NCBI GenBank assembly: GCA_965277855.1
Contig: OZ255847.1
Coordinates: forward strand, 3,968,001 to 4,032,000
Source of the DNA: Bog-105 sp965277855
GTDB taxonomy: Bacteria > Acidobacteriota > Terriglobia > Bryobacterales > Bryobacteraceae
Direction: 5' to 3'
Length of the DNA: 64,000 nt
The position numbers and the translations under genes are program-made. The first letter of the stretch is position 1; every line of letters begins with the position of its first letter. Under the pieces are notes generated by a model that made no database searches, was not told the DNA's origin, and saw only the letters and a list, made by a program, of their open reading frames with translations. Shown piece by piece: positions 48,069 through 56,632 of this stretch.

Positions 48069-49349
48069 TCAGTGAGCGTGATCGTTGCGGTAGATGACGC
48101 CTTCCTTCATGACGAAGAAGACACTTTGCGTGACTTGCACGTTGTCGAGTGGATTGCCGGGCGTGGCGACGAGGTCGGCGAGCTTGCCCGGTTCGAGGGT
48201 GCCGATTTTATTCTGAAGGCCAAGCAGCGTGGCGGCGACAAAGGTGCCGGCGAGCAGAGATTGAGATGTGGACATGCCGTCATTCGCCATGAGGACGAAT
48301 TCAACGGCGTTGTTGCCGTGAGGATAAACGGCGGCGTCGGTGCCGAGCGCGATTTTGACGCCGGCCTGCAGAGCGCGGCGAACCATATCGTCCTGAGATT
48401 TCATGGCGAGATCGGCTTTCTGCTGGACAAGTGGAGGAAATTTAGATTCGCGCAAGCCGGTGCGTGTGGCGAGAGTAGGGACCAGATAGGTGCCGCGCTC
48501 GCGCATGAGGCGAAGGGCTTCGTCGTCGAGAAAAGTGCCGTGTTCGATGGAGTCGATCCCGGCACGGATGGCTCGTTTGGCGCCTTCCGCGCCATGCGCG
48601 TGGGCGGCGGTTTTGCGACGCAGTTCGTGCGCGGCGGTGACCAGGGCGTCGAGCTCGGATTGCGTGAGTTGCGGAGTGTCGACATCGTCAGTGGGCGAGA
48701 GGACACCGCCGGTGGCGCACGTTTTGATAATGTCTGCGCCGTATTTGATATTGAAGCGAACGGCAAAGCGGGCCTGGTCGGGCGAGTTGATGACACCGTC
48801 TTCGGGGCCGCTTTCGTGGTTGAGAATACCGAAGCGAAAACCTGCGCCATCGTCGCAATGACCGCCGGTGGAGCCAAGGGCGCGTACGCAGACGAGCATG
48901 CGCGGCCCGGGCACGATGCCGGCATTGATCGAATTGCGCAGGCCGACATCGAGGAAGTCAGAAGAGCCGACATCGCGCACCGTGGTGAACCCGGCCATAA
49001 GCGTTTTGCGGGCGTTGGCGGTGGCGCGGATGGCTCGCTCGGGAATGGTGCGCATGAGCTCGCGGAGTTGCGCGCCGTTGTAATCGGGATCGAAATCCTG
49101 GGTGAGGTGAGTGTGGGCGTCGATGAAGCCGGGAAGTAGCGTGGCGTCGCCAAGATCGATGACGGTGGCGTTAGCGGGAGCCGGGCCGTGCAGCGATTGA
49201 ATTTTGCTACCGGAGACGATTACGAGGCCGGGCTGAGTGAGGACGCCGGATTTGCCATCGAAGAGACGCGCGGCTTTAAGGACGTATGTGTTGGATTGAG
49301 CGGAAAGTGTGGAGGCAAGGACGAAGGCGCAAAGGAGAGCAGCTCGCAT
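48069..49349 (-). CDS. Exported amidohydrolase, imidazolonepropionase-like
   Basis: A 426-residue metal-dependent hydrolase with signal peptide (to STLSAQ), so periplasmic or secreted. TIM-barrel metal ligands are visible: HTHL near residue 79, the carboxylated Lys in ADIIKTCATGG, His in TAAHAHG, His in SIEHGTF and Asp in ALGTDAAV. LPGFIDAHTHL and the composite beta-sandwich (KAARLFDGKSG ... GKLADLVATPGNPL) place it in the group that includes imidazolonepropionase and Xaa-Pro/Xaa-Arg dipeptidases. Exported members usually cleave dipeptides or N-acyl amino acids; substrate not determined. Neighbours are the pst operon and a SulP transporter, neither obviously related. Confidence 0.92.
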   Translation of the reverse strand: MRAALLCAFVLASTLSAQSNTYVLKAARLFDGKSGVLTQPGLVIVSGSKIQSLHGPAPANATVIDLGDATLLPGFIDAHTHLTQDFDPDYNGAQLRELMRTIPERAIRATANARKTLMAGFTTVRDVGSSDFLDVGLRNSINAGIVPGPRMLVCVRALGSTGGHCDDGAGFRFGILNHESGPEDGVINSPDQARFAVRFNIKYGADIIKTCATGGVLSPTDDVDTPQLTQSELDALVTAAHELRRKTAAHAHGAEGAKRAIRAGIDSIEHGTFLDDEALRLMRERGTYLVPTLATRTGLRESKFPPLVQQKADLAMKSQDDMVRRALQAGVKIALGTDAAVYPHGNNAVEFVLMANDGMSTSQSLLAGTFVAATLLGLQNKIGTLEPGKLADLVATPGNPLDNVQVTQSVFFVMKEGVIYRNDHAH

Positions 49350-49382
49350 GAATGTTTGAGGATAACGTAATGCGCGCGCCGC

Positions 49383-50666
49383 TTAGTGGGCGCCGCCGAC
49401 TGCCATCTTCTTAACGGATTCGTGCGGTTCGGTTCGGGCGATCAGACGCCGGTAGAGGTAACGGAGGACATAAAACGAACAGCCGATGGCGACGGCTAAA
49501 ACAGCGTTGACGACGAGCGTGGCCGCCGCAGTAGACAGGAAGCCGAGAGCATCGACCTTGTTCATCTTGGGCAGACGCCGCCAGGTTCCCCATTCAAGTA
49601 AACAGATACCGATGTAGGCTGTGACGCCGGCCAGAGCGGGAATGGGAATGTGGGAAATAAAGCGGCCGCCCACGCCGATGAAGGCCAGGATGAAAATGGC
49701 GTGGAAAATATTCGAGAGGCGCGTGGTGGCGCCGCAGCGCACGCTGGCGAGACTACGGGCCGGGATACCAACGCTCATGGGCGCGGCGAAAACGGCAGCG
49801 ACCATATTCGCGATACCATAAGCGCCGAGCTCGGCATCGGCGTCGGCGCGTTTCAAATGCTTGTGGCGACCGCGAAAGTGTTCGACCACGCGCGAAGTGA
49901 CGAGCAGGTTGACGGCTGATACGAAAGCCAAGCCGAGCGCGGCAGGTATGACACTAACTACATCATGAGGAGTCCAGGAGAAGCCTGCGAACGAAGGAAT
50001 CTCCAACGGGAGCCGACCGATTTCTCGCTGGTGCAAGCGGAAAGTGGCCGCGATGGCTACAGCTGCAAGCACGCCAAGCAAGGGAGCGGGCGCTTTCGGC
50101 AGAAGATGAGCGGAAGCGAGCGCGGCCACGATGACTACGGCGCTGATGATGAGAGCGCTGGCTTGCGTTTCGCCCACGCGGGAGAGCACCTGCCAGCTTT
50201 GATACAGCATATTGTTTGAAGTTCGATCGACGACGGCTTTTACGCCAAGCATGACGCCGAGTTGCGAGAGGATCATCATGGCGCCGATGCCGCAGGAGAA
50301 GCCGGTGACGACCGGGTTGGGCACTTTCTGGATGAAACGTCCGAGGCGGAGGAAGCAGAAGACCAGTAGAAAGACCGACGCCACCATGCAGACTTTGGCA
50401 GCGCCGCCGACGCCCTGGGATTGGACGGATTGCGCGATGAAGGGGACAGTTGCGCTGGCAGTGCCTCCGATGAGAACGGGGTTGCGACCGAGGAGTGCGG
50501 TTACGGGCGCAGTAGCGACGGATGTGACCAGGCCAAGCATGGGAGGAAGACCCATCATGCTGGCCAGGGCGAGGCCATAGGGAATGGCAATGAGCGCCGC
50601 AACGAGACCACCGGACAAATCGCCGGACAGGGCCCGCCAACTGTAGCGAATCGGGAAAGAAGTCAA
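49383..50666 (-). CDS. SulP-family anion transporter without STAS domain
   Basis: A 427-residue inner-membrane protein of about 12 helices. GDLSGGLVAALIAIPYGLAL with the following GLPPMLGLVTSVATAPVTALLG is the start of the SulP core, and KVPNPVVTGFSCGIGAMMIL and FHAIFILAFIGVGGRFISHI continue it. SulP proteins carry sulfate, bicarbonate or other anions. It ends after the membrane part with a short basic tail, so the cytoplasmic STAS domain of most SulP transporters is missing. The start is TTG at 50666 without a strong ribosome site, so it is uncertain. Substrate unknown; the carbonic anhydrase gene is 25 kb away, so bicarbonate is not implied. Confidence 0.88.
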   Translation of the reverse strand: MTSFPIRYSWRALSGDLSGGLVAALIAIPYGLALASMMGLPPMLGLVTSVATAPVTALLGRNPVLIGGTASATVPFIAQSVQSQGVGGAAKVCMVASVFLLVFCFLRLGRFIQKVPNPVVTGFSCGIGAMMILSQLGVMLGVKAVVDRTSNNMLYQSWQVLSRVGETQASALIISAVVIVAALASAHLLPKAPAPLLGVLAAVAIAATFRLHQREIGRLPLEIPSFAGFSWTPHDVVSVIPAALGLAFVSAVNLLVTSRVVEHFRGRHKHLKRADADAELGAYGIANMVAAVFAAPMSVGIPARSLASVRCGATTRLSNIFHAIFILAFIGVGGRFISHIPIPALAGVTAYIGICLLEWGTWRRLPKMNKVDALGFLSTAAATLVVNAVLAVAIGCSFYVLRYLYRRLIARTEPHESVKKMAVGGAH

Positions 50667-50768
50667 GAAAGTGATGCCTCTAGAAAAGTTCAGAGAGCGA
50701 CGAGGCGGGCGGACGAGCCGGACGTGGGCTGGACCGCGTCTTGGAGAAATTAGGCGCGGAGGCGCGCC

Positions 50769-51941
50769 TCAGGCGTTATAGGTTTGAGCGAATGCTGTCT
50801 TGAATTTAGCCATGTCGTCTTTGCTGCCGACAGTAACGCGGACCCACTCGGGCCAGACCGGCCAGACACGTCCTATATAGACTTTCTGTGCGGCCATTCC
50901 CTTGTAGAAGTCAGCGCCCGGCCGCTTCACGTTTATCATGAAGCAATTGCTTTCCGACGGAATGAATTCCACATTTTTCGAAGTCAGCCAGCTGAAGGTA
51001 TCCTCGCGAATATCGGCCATAACCTGGCGGCGTTCGGGAACCAGATTTTTGTTTTTGATGCTGGCGGTAGCGCCGACCATGGCGGTGACCGGCATCGCGC
51101 CCGCGCTATAGGGCGTAATCTTCTTCAGCAAGTCGGGACGGGCGAAAGCAGCGCCCGCGCGCAATCCGGCCATACCGTAGAGCTTCGAGAAGGTGCGCAG
51201 CACGACGACGTCCTTACCGGCAGCCACCATGTCGCTGCAAGGAACGGCGCTTTTCGAAATGTGAATGTAAGCTTCGTCGATGAGAACTACCGAACAGGCC
51301 GGCTTGTTGGCCACAAGATACTCGATATCGGAGCGGCTGGTGAGGGTGCCGGTAGGATTGTTGGGGTTGCAGACGTAGAACAATCCCGCATTGGGAGCAG
51401 CCGCTATCATGGCTTTTACATCGTGATCCCAGGTGCCTTTACGTAGAGGCACATTGACCGTTTTGGCGCCGATGAATTTGGCCGCGCGCTCGCCGGCTTC
51501 GTAGCCGGGATCGGCTTTGACGAAGGGTTTGTCCTTAGAGCAAAATGCAAGCACCGTTTGATGAAGAGGGGCGCTCGATCCGGCAAAAATTTCGATATAG
51601 GCCTCGTCGGGTTTGTAGCTGAACTTGAGGCCGTCGACATCGCCCATGGCTTCGGCCAGTGAATAAGTATCTTCATACATATACCGGCCCCCCTTTTTGA
51701 CGACGTTGTAAATGGCGTCTGCGGCTTCGGGGGACGGGCCCATGGGATTTTCGTTGGCGTTGATTTTGACGGCATCGGCCGGCATGTTCTTCACCATCGA
51801 GAGTTGAGCAAGAGCTTGCTCGTTATAAAACGGCAGGGCGGCGCCAGCCGTCAAAACGGAAGCGATGCGGCCAAAGTTGCGACGCGAAAAGCCCCGTCGC
51901 AGGAAATCGGATTTCTGATCTTCACTTAAAACTGATGACAT
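50769..51941 (-). CDS. Tat-exported class I/II aminotransferase (histidinol-phosphate aminotransferase-like)
   Basis: A 390-residue PLP enzyme. The N-terminus has a twin-arginine signal (FSRRNFGRIASVLTAGAALP, cut near QALAQ), so it should be folded with cofactor and sent to the periplasm. The fold-I core has INANENPMGPSP, CNPNNPTGT, IDEAYIH and the PLP-lysine in RTFSKLYGMAGLRAG, with the terminal Arg in VRVTVGSKDDM. Sequence style is that of HisC, but the export signal argues against histidine synthesis. GAGGAG precedes the ATG. An 18-bp tandem duplication lies just upstream. Substrate may be a peptidoglycan- or diet-derived amino acid; not known. Confidence 0.9.
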   Translation of the reverse strand: MSSVLSEDQKSDFLRRGFSRRNFGRIASVLTAGAALPFYNEQALAQLSMVKNMPADAVKINANENPMGPSPEAADAIYNVVKKGGRYMYEDTYSLAEAMGDVDGLKFSYKPDEAYIEIFAGSSAPLHQTVLAFCSKDKPFVKADPGYEAGERAAKFIGAKTVNVPLRKGTWDHDVKAMIAAAPNAGLFYVCNPNNPTGTLTSRSDIEYLVANKPACSVVLIDEAYIHISKSAVPCSDMVAAGKDVVVLRTFSKLYGMAGLRAGAAFARPDLLKKITPYSAGAMPVTAMVGATASIKNKNLVPERRQVMADIREDTFSWLTSKNVEFIPSESNCFMINVKRPGADFYKGMAAQKVYIGRVWPVWPEWVRVTVGSKDDMAKFKTAFAQTYNA

Positions 51942-51972
51942 TACGTCTCCTCACACCCAAGAGATTGCGATG

Positions 51973-52008
51973 TTCTAGCTAGCTGGTTCTTTCTAGCTAG
52001 CTGGTTCT
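51973..52008. repeat. Perfect tandem duplication of an 18-bp unit
   Basis: TTCTAGCTAGCTGGTTCT occurs twice without a gap (51973-51990 and 51991-52008). Each unit contains the palindrome CTAGCTAG. It lies 32-67 bases upstream of the aminotransferase ATG, where it could affect its promoter. A short hairpin GCGGC-AGTG-GCCGC follows at 52017-52030. Confidence 0.8.
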
Positions 52009-52206
52009 TAAGTTAAGCGGCAGTGGCCGCTCGAAGCAAAACAAGGGTAGCCGAAACGTGGGCTAGCGGCAAAACAATGTGTGCCGTCTGCATCTCAAGA
52101 AGCCGCGGAGACTACTTACAGGAAGTGGTCACTTAGAGCGCAGTATCAAGGGAAGTGTATCACCGCTGTAACGGAAACAGGAAGGGCCGGTGCGAATTTT
52201 GCAGTA

Positions 52207-52809
52207 TTAACGAGAAGCGATCAGGCTCCGGCGCATCGCGAGGCGGGCTATGGCGGGCAAGGAAAGTTCACCGGAAAGCAGTTCCCGGGCGGAAAGGCTT
52301 TCCTTGGTCACTCCATCGTGGGTGTGCTGGGCCGAATGAGCGAGCATGTGGTAGATTTCATGAGCCATAACCAAGCCTATGGCGGTTCCGAAGGCGGCTT
52401 GATAGGAATGAGGATTGCCCCGGCCCACAATACGCTGCAGGCACTGCCGGATGCGATCACACTCGACCTCGCCAAAGGGCAGTATTTTGCCGTCGGAAGA
52501 GTAGGCCATGGCGAGAGCGCCGCGTTCATCCGAGAGTGCTCCCACGGGGAGCGCATCCATCGAGCAACTGCCTTTCATCTGAAAGACAAACAGCTCGGAA
52601 AACTGCTCGTGCGGCTGGGTGTTGGAACGGTCGCGAATATCGAGCGTCAGTCCGACCTGCTTGAGAACGTGTTGTAACTGGTGCTGTAAGGCGGTGAACG
52701 CCGGTTGAGAATAGGGTTGATCGTAGCTTAAGAGAACAGTAGCCGGGGAGGGTGCGGTACCGGCAAGGCAGACAGAAGTTAGAAAAAAGCCAACAATGAT
52801 CGAACGCAC
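52207..52809 (-). CDS. Exported protein with HExxH zinc-protease motif
   Basis: A 200-residue product with signal peptide (MRSIIVGFFLTSVCLAGTAP). Near residue 150 comes VMAHEIYHMLAHSAQHTHDG followed by VTKESLSARELL: HEIYH gives two zinc ligands and the catalytic Glu, and the later Glu of KES or ARE could be the third ligand, as in gluzincin-like small metalloproteases. The first half is beta-rich without known motifs. I recall similar short proteins in acidobacteria, all uncharacterised. It is upstream of the aminotransferase on the same strand with a 265-base gap and divergent from a receptor gene. Protease activity is inferred from the motif only. Confidence 0.82.
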   Translation of the reverse strand: MRSIIVGFFLTSVCLAGTAPSPATVLLSYDQPYSQPAFTALQHQLQHVLKQVGLTLDIRDRSNTQPHEQFSELFVFQMKGSCSMDALPVGALSDERGALAMAYSSDGKILPFGEVECDRIRQCLQRIVGRGNPHSYQAAFGTAIGLVMAHEIYHMLAHSAQHTHDGVTKESLSARELLSGELSLPAIARLAMRRSLIASR

Positions 52810-53134
52810 CTAAGCCTCTCAGACAGGGAGATTGGCAAAGGCAGCTGGATGGCTGCCATCGCAAGTATATACCTTTTTGTGGCGAAATCCGGGGGAAAGT
52901 CTCTGCCGGTGGTTTGCGAGGCAGGGTTGGATACCCAAACTTTTTAGTAGACTGTTTGCGATTTCGGCTGTTATACTCCTGAAACAAGTTCAGCGGAATT
53001 AGTTTAGGTGCATTCTGCCGCCTTTTGGCTGCATGGCCGGCAGAAGTTGTTTTGCCTTTCGTGACGGTGTCCGCTCCATGTTGAGAAGTGTCTGGGTCAA
53101 CGTATGACTGCCCAAAAGTCAACAAGGAGTCTGG
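52810..53134. other. Divergent intergenic region with a leader hairpin
   Basis: No gene. TATACT at 52972-52977 could be a plus-strand -10 box for the receptor gene, but no convincing -35 is 17 bases away. A hairpin with arms TTCTGCCG (53013-53020) and CGGCAGAA (53038-53045) and a 17-base loop lies in the presumed leader. The receptor ATG is preceded by CAACAAGGAG, a usable ribosome site. Confidence 0.4.
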
Positions 53135-56100
53135 ATGTCAACAAACCCGTTCCGAGTGTTTCCCAAGATCGTTAGAGGCGTCGCCGCGATAGTTGCCTGT
53201 GGATGCATGGCAACGTTCCTTCCCGCGCAGTCCTACCAGGGAGGTGTGCGCGGAGCGGTCACCGATCCACAAGGCGCGGCAGTCGCCAACGCCAAAGTTA
53301 CTCTGACTAATACCGGAACCGGAGTGCCGCGCACAACGTTGACGACGGCTGACGGCACCTATGTTCTCAGCAACGTCGAGCCCGGCAATTACTCGGTAGC
53401 GGCAGAAAGCCCGAGCTTCAAGCGATATGAGCAGCGCGGGATCGTGGTGGGAACGCAGGAGTTTCTCAACGTCGACTTGAAGCTGGAAGTAGGGAACATC
53501 ACGCAGAGCGTTACCGTGACGGAAGATGTGCCGCTGGTGGAAAATTCCAATGCCTCGCAAGGACAGGTGCTCGACCGGCAGCAGCTGGTAGATTTACCGA
53601 ATCTCGGGCGAAACCCGTTCACATTGTCGAGGGTGGCGCAGAATGTTATGCCGGTCGGCAACCCGGCTTACAACCGCATGGAAGATCAGAGCGGCTCGTC
53701 GCAGATATCGATTGCCGGTGGGCCGGTGCGCGGGAATAATTACCTGCTCGACGGGGTGCCGATTACCGACGCGGATAACCGGGCGATTATTATTCCGTCG
53801 ATTGAAGCCGTACAGGAAGTGAAAGTGCAAGCGAATACGTACGATGCCTCGATGGCGCGGACGGGCGGCGGAATGTTCAACACGCTTTTGAAGTCGGGGA
53901 CGAATGAGTACCATGGCGTCGCATTCGGCAGCACGCGTCAGACGAGCTGGTCTGGCAATAACTTTTTCAACAATGCGGCTGGACTGCCGCTGCCACCGCA
54001 GGTGAACTACACCTATGCTTTTGCGCTGGGCGGAAGGGTCTGGATTCCAAAGGTGTACGACGGTAAGAACAAGACGTTCTTCTGGCTGGCGCGGGAAGGG
54101 TATGACGACAAGCAATCGAACTCCTCGCAGCTCTACACGCCGACTGCGCTCGAGCGAGTGGGAAATTTTTCTGCGACGCAGGCGCAGGGGGGCGGCCAGC
54201 TCACAATTTTCGATCCATCGAGCACCGTGAAAAATGCCAACGGAACGTTCAGCCGGACCGCCTTCCCGAACAACATCATCCCGACCAGCAAATTGAATCC
54301 GGTGGGGCTGGCGATGGCGAGTACGCTGGCTCTACCCTCCTCCAATCCCAGTTATTACGGGCAGAATGACCTGACGGTGGCGGGAAGTCTGCCGGCGCGG
54401 GCGCATCAGACTACCGCCAAGCTGGATGAACAGTTTACCGACTGGTGGCGGGCGAACCTCAGCTATCTGAGTTATCTCTCGCTTGAGCCGGGGAACACGT
54501 GGTTCAACTCGATTTCGTCACCGGATCAGTGGCGGCTGCTGCGAAATGTGAATGCCACGCAGCTCAACAACACATTTACGATTTCGCCGACGCTGGTGCT
54601 TTCGGCTCGTTACGGCTTCAATCGATTCCCGAATTACGGTTACCAGGTCAGTTCCGGCTTAAATCTCGGAACGCTCGGGTTTAGTCCGTCGTACGTGAAC
54701 CAGGTGTTGTCGCCGACATTCCCAGTGGTGGGTTTGTCGACGGTTTATAACAGCCTGGGCGGCTTGGGCACTAACAACGATTTTTATTACGTTCATTATT
54801 CCTATAACGCTTCAATCAGCGCTTCGAAGTTCATGGGACGCCATAGCGTAACGGGTGGGTTTGACTGGCGAAAGATTAATACGAGCGGCCTCGATTACGG
54901 GCAGGGTGGAGGGGACTTCAACTTCAACGGCATCTGGACTAAATCCGCGACGGGAACGGGTGGCGCTGACCTGGCCGATATGCTGGTCGGACTTCCGCAC
55001 GATGCTTCAATCACGGTGCCGACCAAGCTAACTGACTTTGTCGGCTATTGCGGCGCCTATCTGCAGGACGATTTCCGGATCAACAGTAAGTTGACGGTGA
55101 ACTATGGACTGCGCTGGGAGCATGAGTCGGGGTTACAGGAATCGAACAACGGGATCGTGACCGGATTTCTGCCGAATGTATCGAATCCGATCCAATCTCA
55201 GGTCAGCGGATTGACTACGAATGGCGTGATTCAATTTGCGGGGCAAAACGGTGCTCCCGGGTCGATCGGTAATCCGAACTGGAGCAAGTGGGGTCCGCGC
55301 GCGGGATTCGCCTGGCAGGTGAGCTCGAAGACGGTGGTGCGCGGCGGCTATGGGCTGTTCTGGGCCCCTCCCTTCGGCATCGGAGCGCCGATTCAAACAG
55401 CCGGATATTATGCGACGACCTCGAATACCTTTACCAATGACGGTTATCAAACGGCGACTTCTAATTTGACCAATCCGTTCCCGAATGGCCTGAATAAACC
55501 GGCTGGAAGCAGTTTGGGGCCGCTTGCGGGTGTGGGACAAACCGTGAGTTTTGCCGATCCGGAGTCACGTTCGCCGCGAGTACAGCAATTTTCTGTCGAC
55601 ATTCAGCGCGAATTGCCGGGCGGAGTGGCATTTGAGCTGGGCTACGTCGGATCCCGCTCGTCTCACTTGACTACCATGAGCGGCAACATGAATATCAACG
55701 CGCTCAATCCGTCTTACTTCGGGCTCGGCTATAGTGCCCTCACGGCAAGCGTGCCGAATCCCTTACACGGCGCGGTAAGCACCACGAGTAACTTCGGTGG
55801 CTCACAGGTCGGACAATACCAGACGCTGCTACCTTACCCGCAATTTGGCGAAGTAAACCTGAGTTTGAGTGATCAGGACAAGGCGCAGTACGATTCGCTT
55901 GTGCTGAAGGCGCAGAAGCGGATGAGTTATGGATTGACTTTTCTCTCCACCTTTACTTGGGCGCGTAGTTTTGACCAAGGCAATGGCGGTCCAGGCAATT
56001 TTCTGAATTCGGGGAATTCAGGCGTGCCGCAGAATCCTTACAACATTGCGGGCGAATGGGCGCCCTCCTATTACGACTCTCCGGTTCGCTGGGCAACCAC

Positions 56101-56632
56101 ATTCAGTTATGACTTGCCGTTCGGTAAAGGCAAACAGTTCCTTGGTTCCACCGGGCGCGCCATGGACATGGTTGTAGGCGGATGGTCGTTCAATGCCATC
56201 TCGATTTACCAGACCGGCTTTCCTCTGCAGATCACCCAGACGCCCGACAACAATTCATTATTTGGCTTTGATTCGCAGCGGCCGAATGCGACTGGGATTT
56301 CGCCAGTGACAAGCGGGAGCCTGGAATCGCGTTTGAATAACTACATCAATCCGGCCGCGTTTTCGGCAGCGCCTGCACTGACCTTTGGAAACACGGCGCG
56401 GAGTTTGGGGATGCGCGGGCCGGGGCAGGCCAACTGGGATTTATCGCTGTTCAAGACGTTCAGCATTTCAGAGCGCTTCAAAGGCCAATTTCGCACGGGT
56501 TTGTTGAACGCGTTTAACACGCCGCTGTTTACGTCTCCCAGCACCACGTACGGATCGTCGACATTTGGGGTGATTAACTCGCAAGCGAACTTTTCGCGAT
56601 TAGTGGAACTTGGCGTGAGGTTGTACTTTTGA
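53135..56632 (+). CDS. Oar-type TonB-dependent receptor coupled to a class V aminotransferase
   Basis: A 1165-residue outer-membrane transporter. A signal peptide ends near FLPAQSYQG; the carboxypeptidase-regulatory-like domain (GVRGAVTDPQGAAVANAKVT) covers about 30-120; the plug has LDRQQLVDLPNLGRNPFTLS, NNYLLDGVPITDADNRA and ARTGGGMFNTLLKSGTNEYH; the barrel ends ELGVRLYF. It is intact and of the same family as the receptors at 21.6 and 32.9 kb but clearly diverged from both. Its stop overlaps the start of the downstream Tat-exported aminotransferase (four bases), so the two are co-expressed, which suggests that the imported ligand is, or contains, an amino compound. This link is inference. 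Confidence 0.93.
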   Translation: MSTNPFRVFPKIVRGVAAIVACGCMATFLPAQSYQGGVRGAVTDPQGAAVANAKVTLTNTGTGVPRTTLTTADGTYVLSNVEPGNYSVAAESPSFKRYEQRGIVVGTQEFLNVDLKLEVGNITQSVTVTEDVPLVENSNASQGQVLDRQQLVDLPNLGRNPFTLSRVAQNVMPVGNPAYNRMEDQSGSSQISIAGGPVRGNNYLLDGVPITDADNRAIIIPSIEAVQEVKVQANTYDASMARTGGGMFNTLLKSGTNEYHGVAFGSTRQTSWSGNNFFNNAAGLPLPPQVNYTYAFALGGRVWIPKVYDGKNKTFFWLAREGYDDKQSNSSQLYTPTALERVGNFSATQAQGGGQLTIFDPSSTVKNANGTFSRTAFPNNIIPTSKLNPVGLAMASTLALPSSNPSYYGQNDLTVAGSLPARAHQTTAKLDEQFTDWWRANLSYLSYLSLEPGNTWFNSISSPDQWRLLRNVNATQLNNTFTISPTLVLSARYGFNRFPNYGYQVSSGLNLGTLGFSPSYVNQVLSPTFPVVGLSTVYNSLGGLGTNNDFYYVHYSYNASISASKFMGRHSVTGGFDWRKINTSGLDYGQGGGDFNFNGIWTKSATGTGGADLADMLVGLPHDASITVPTKLTDFVGYCGAYLQDDFRINSKLTVNYGLRWEHESGLQESNNGIVTGFLPNVSNPIQSQVSGLTTNGVIQFAGQNGAPGSIGNPNWSKWGPRAGFAWQVSSKTVVRGGYGLFWAPPFGIGAPIQTAGYYATTSNTFTNDGYQTATSNLTNPFPNGLNKPAGSSLGPLAGVGQTVSFADPESRSPRVQQFSVDIQRELPGGVAFELGYVGSRSSHLTTMSGNMNINALNPSYFGLGYSALTASVPNPLHGAVSTTSNFGGSQVGQYQTLLPYPQFGEVNLSLSDQDKAQYDSLVLKAQKRMSYGLTFLSTFTWARSFDQGNGGPGNFLNSGNSGVPQNPYNIAGEWAPSYYDSPVRWATTFSYDLPFGKGKQFLGSTGRAMDMVVGGWSFNAISIYQTGFPLQITQTPDNNSLFGFDSQRPNATGISPVTSGSLESRLNNYINPAAFSAAPALTFGNTARSLGMRGPGQANWDLSLFKTFSISERFKGQFRTGLLNAFNTPLFTSPSTTYGSSTFGVINSQANFSRLVELGVRLYF

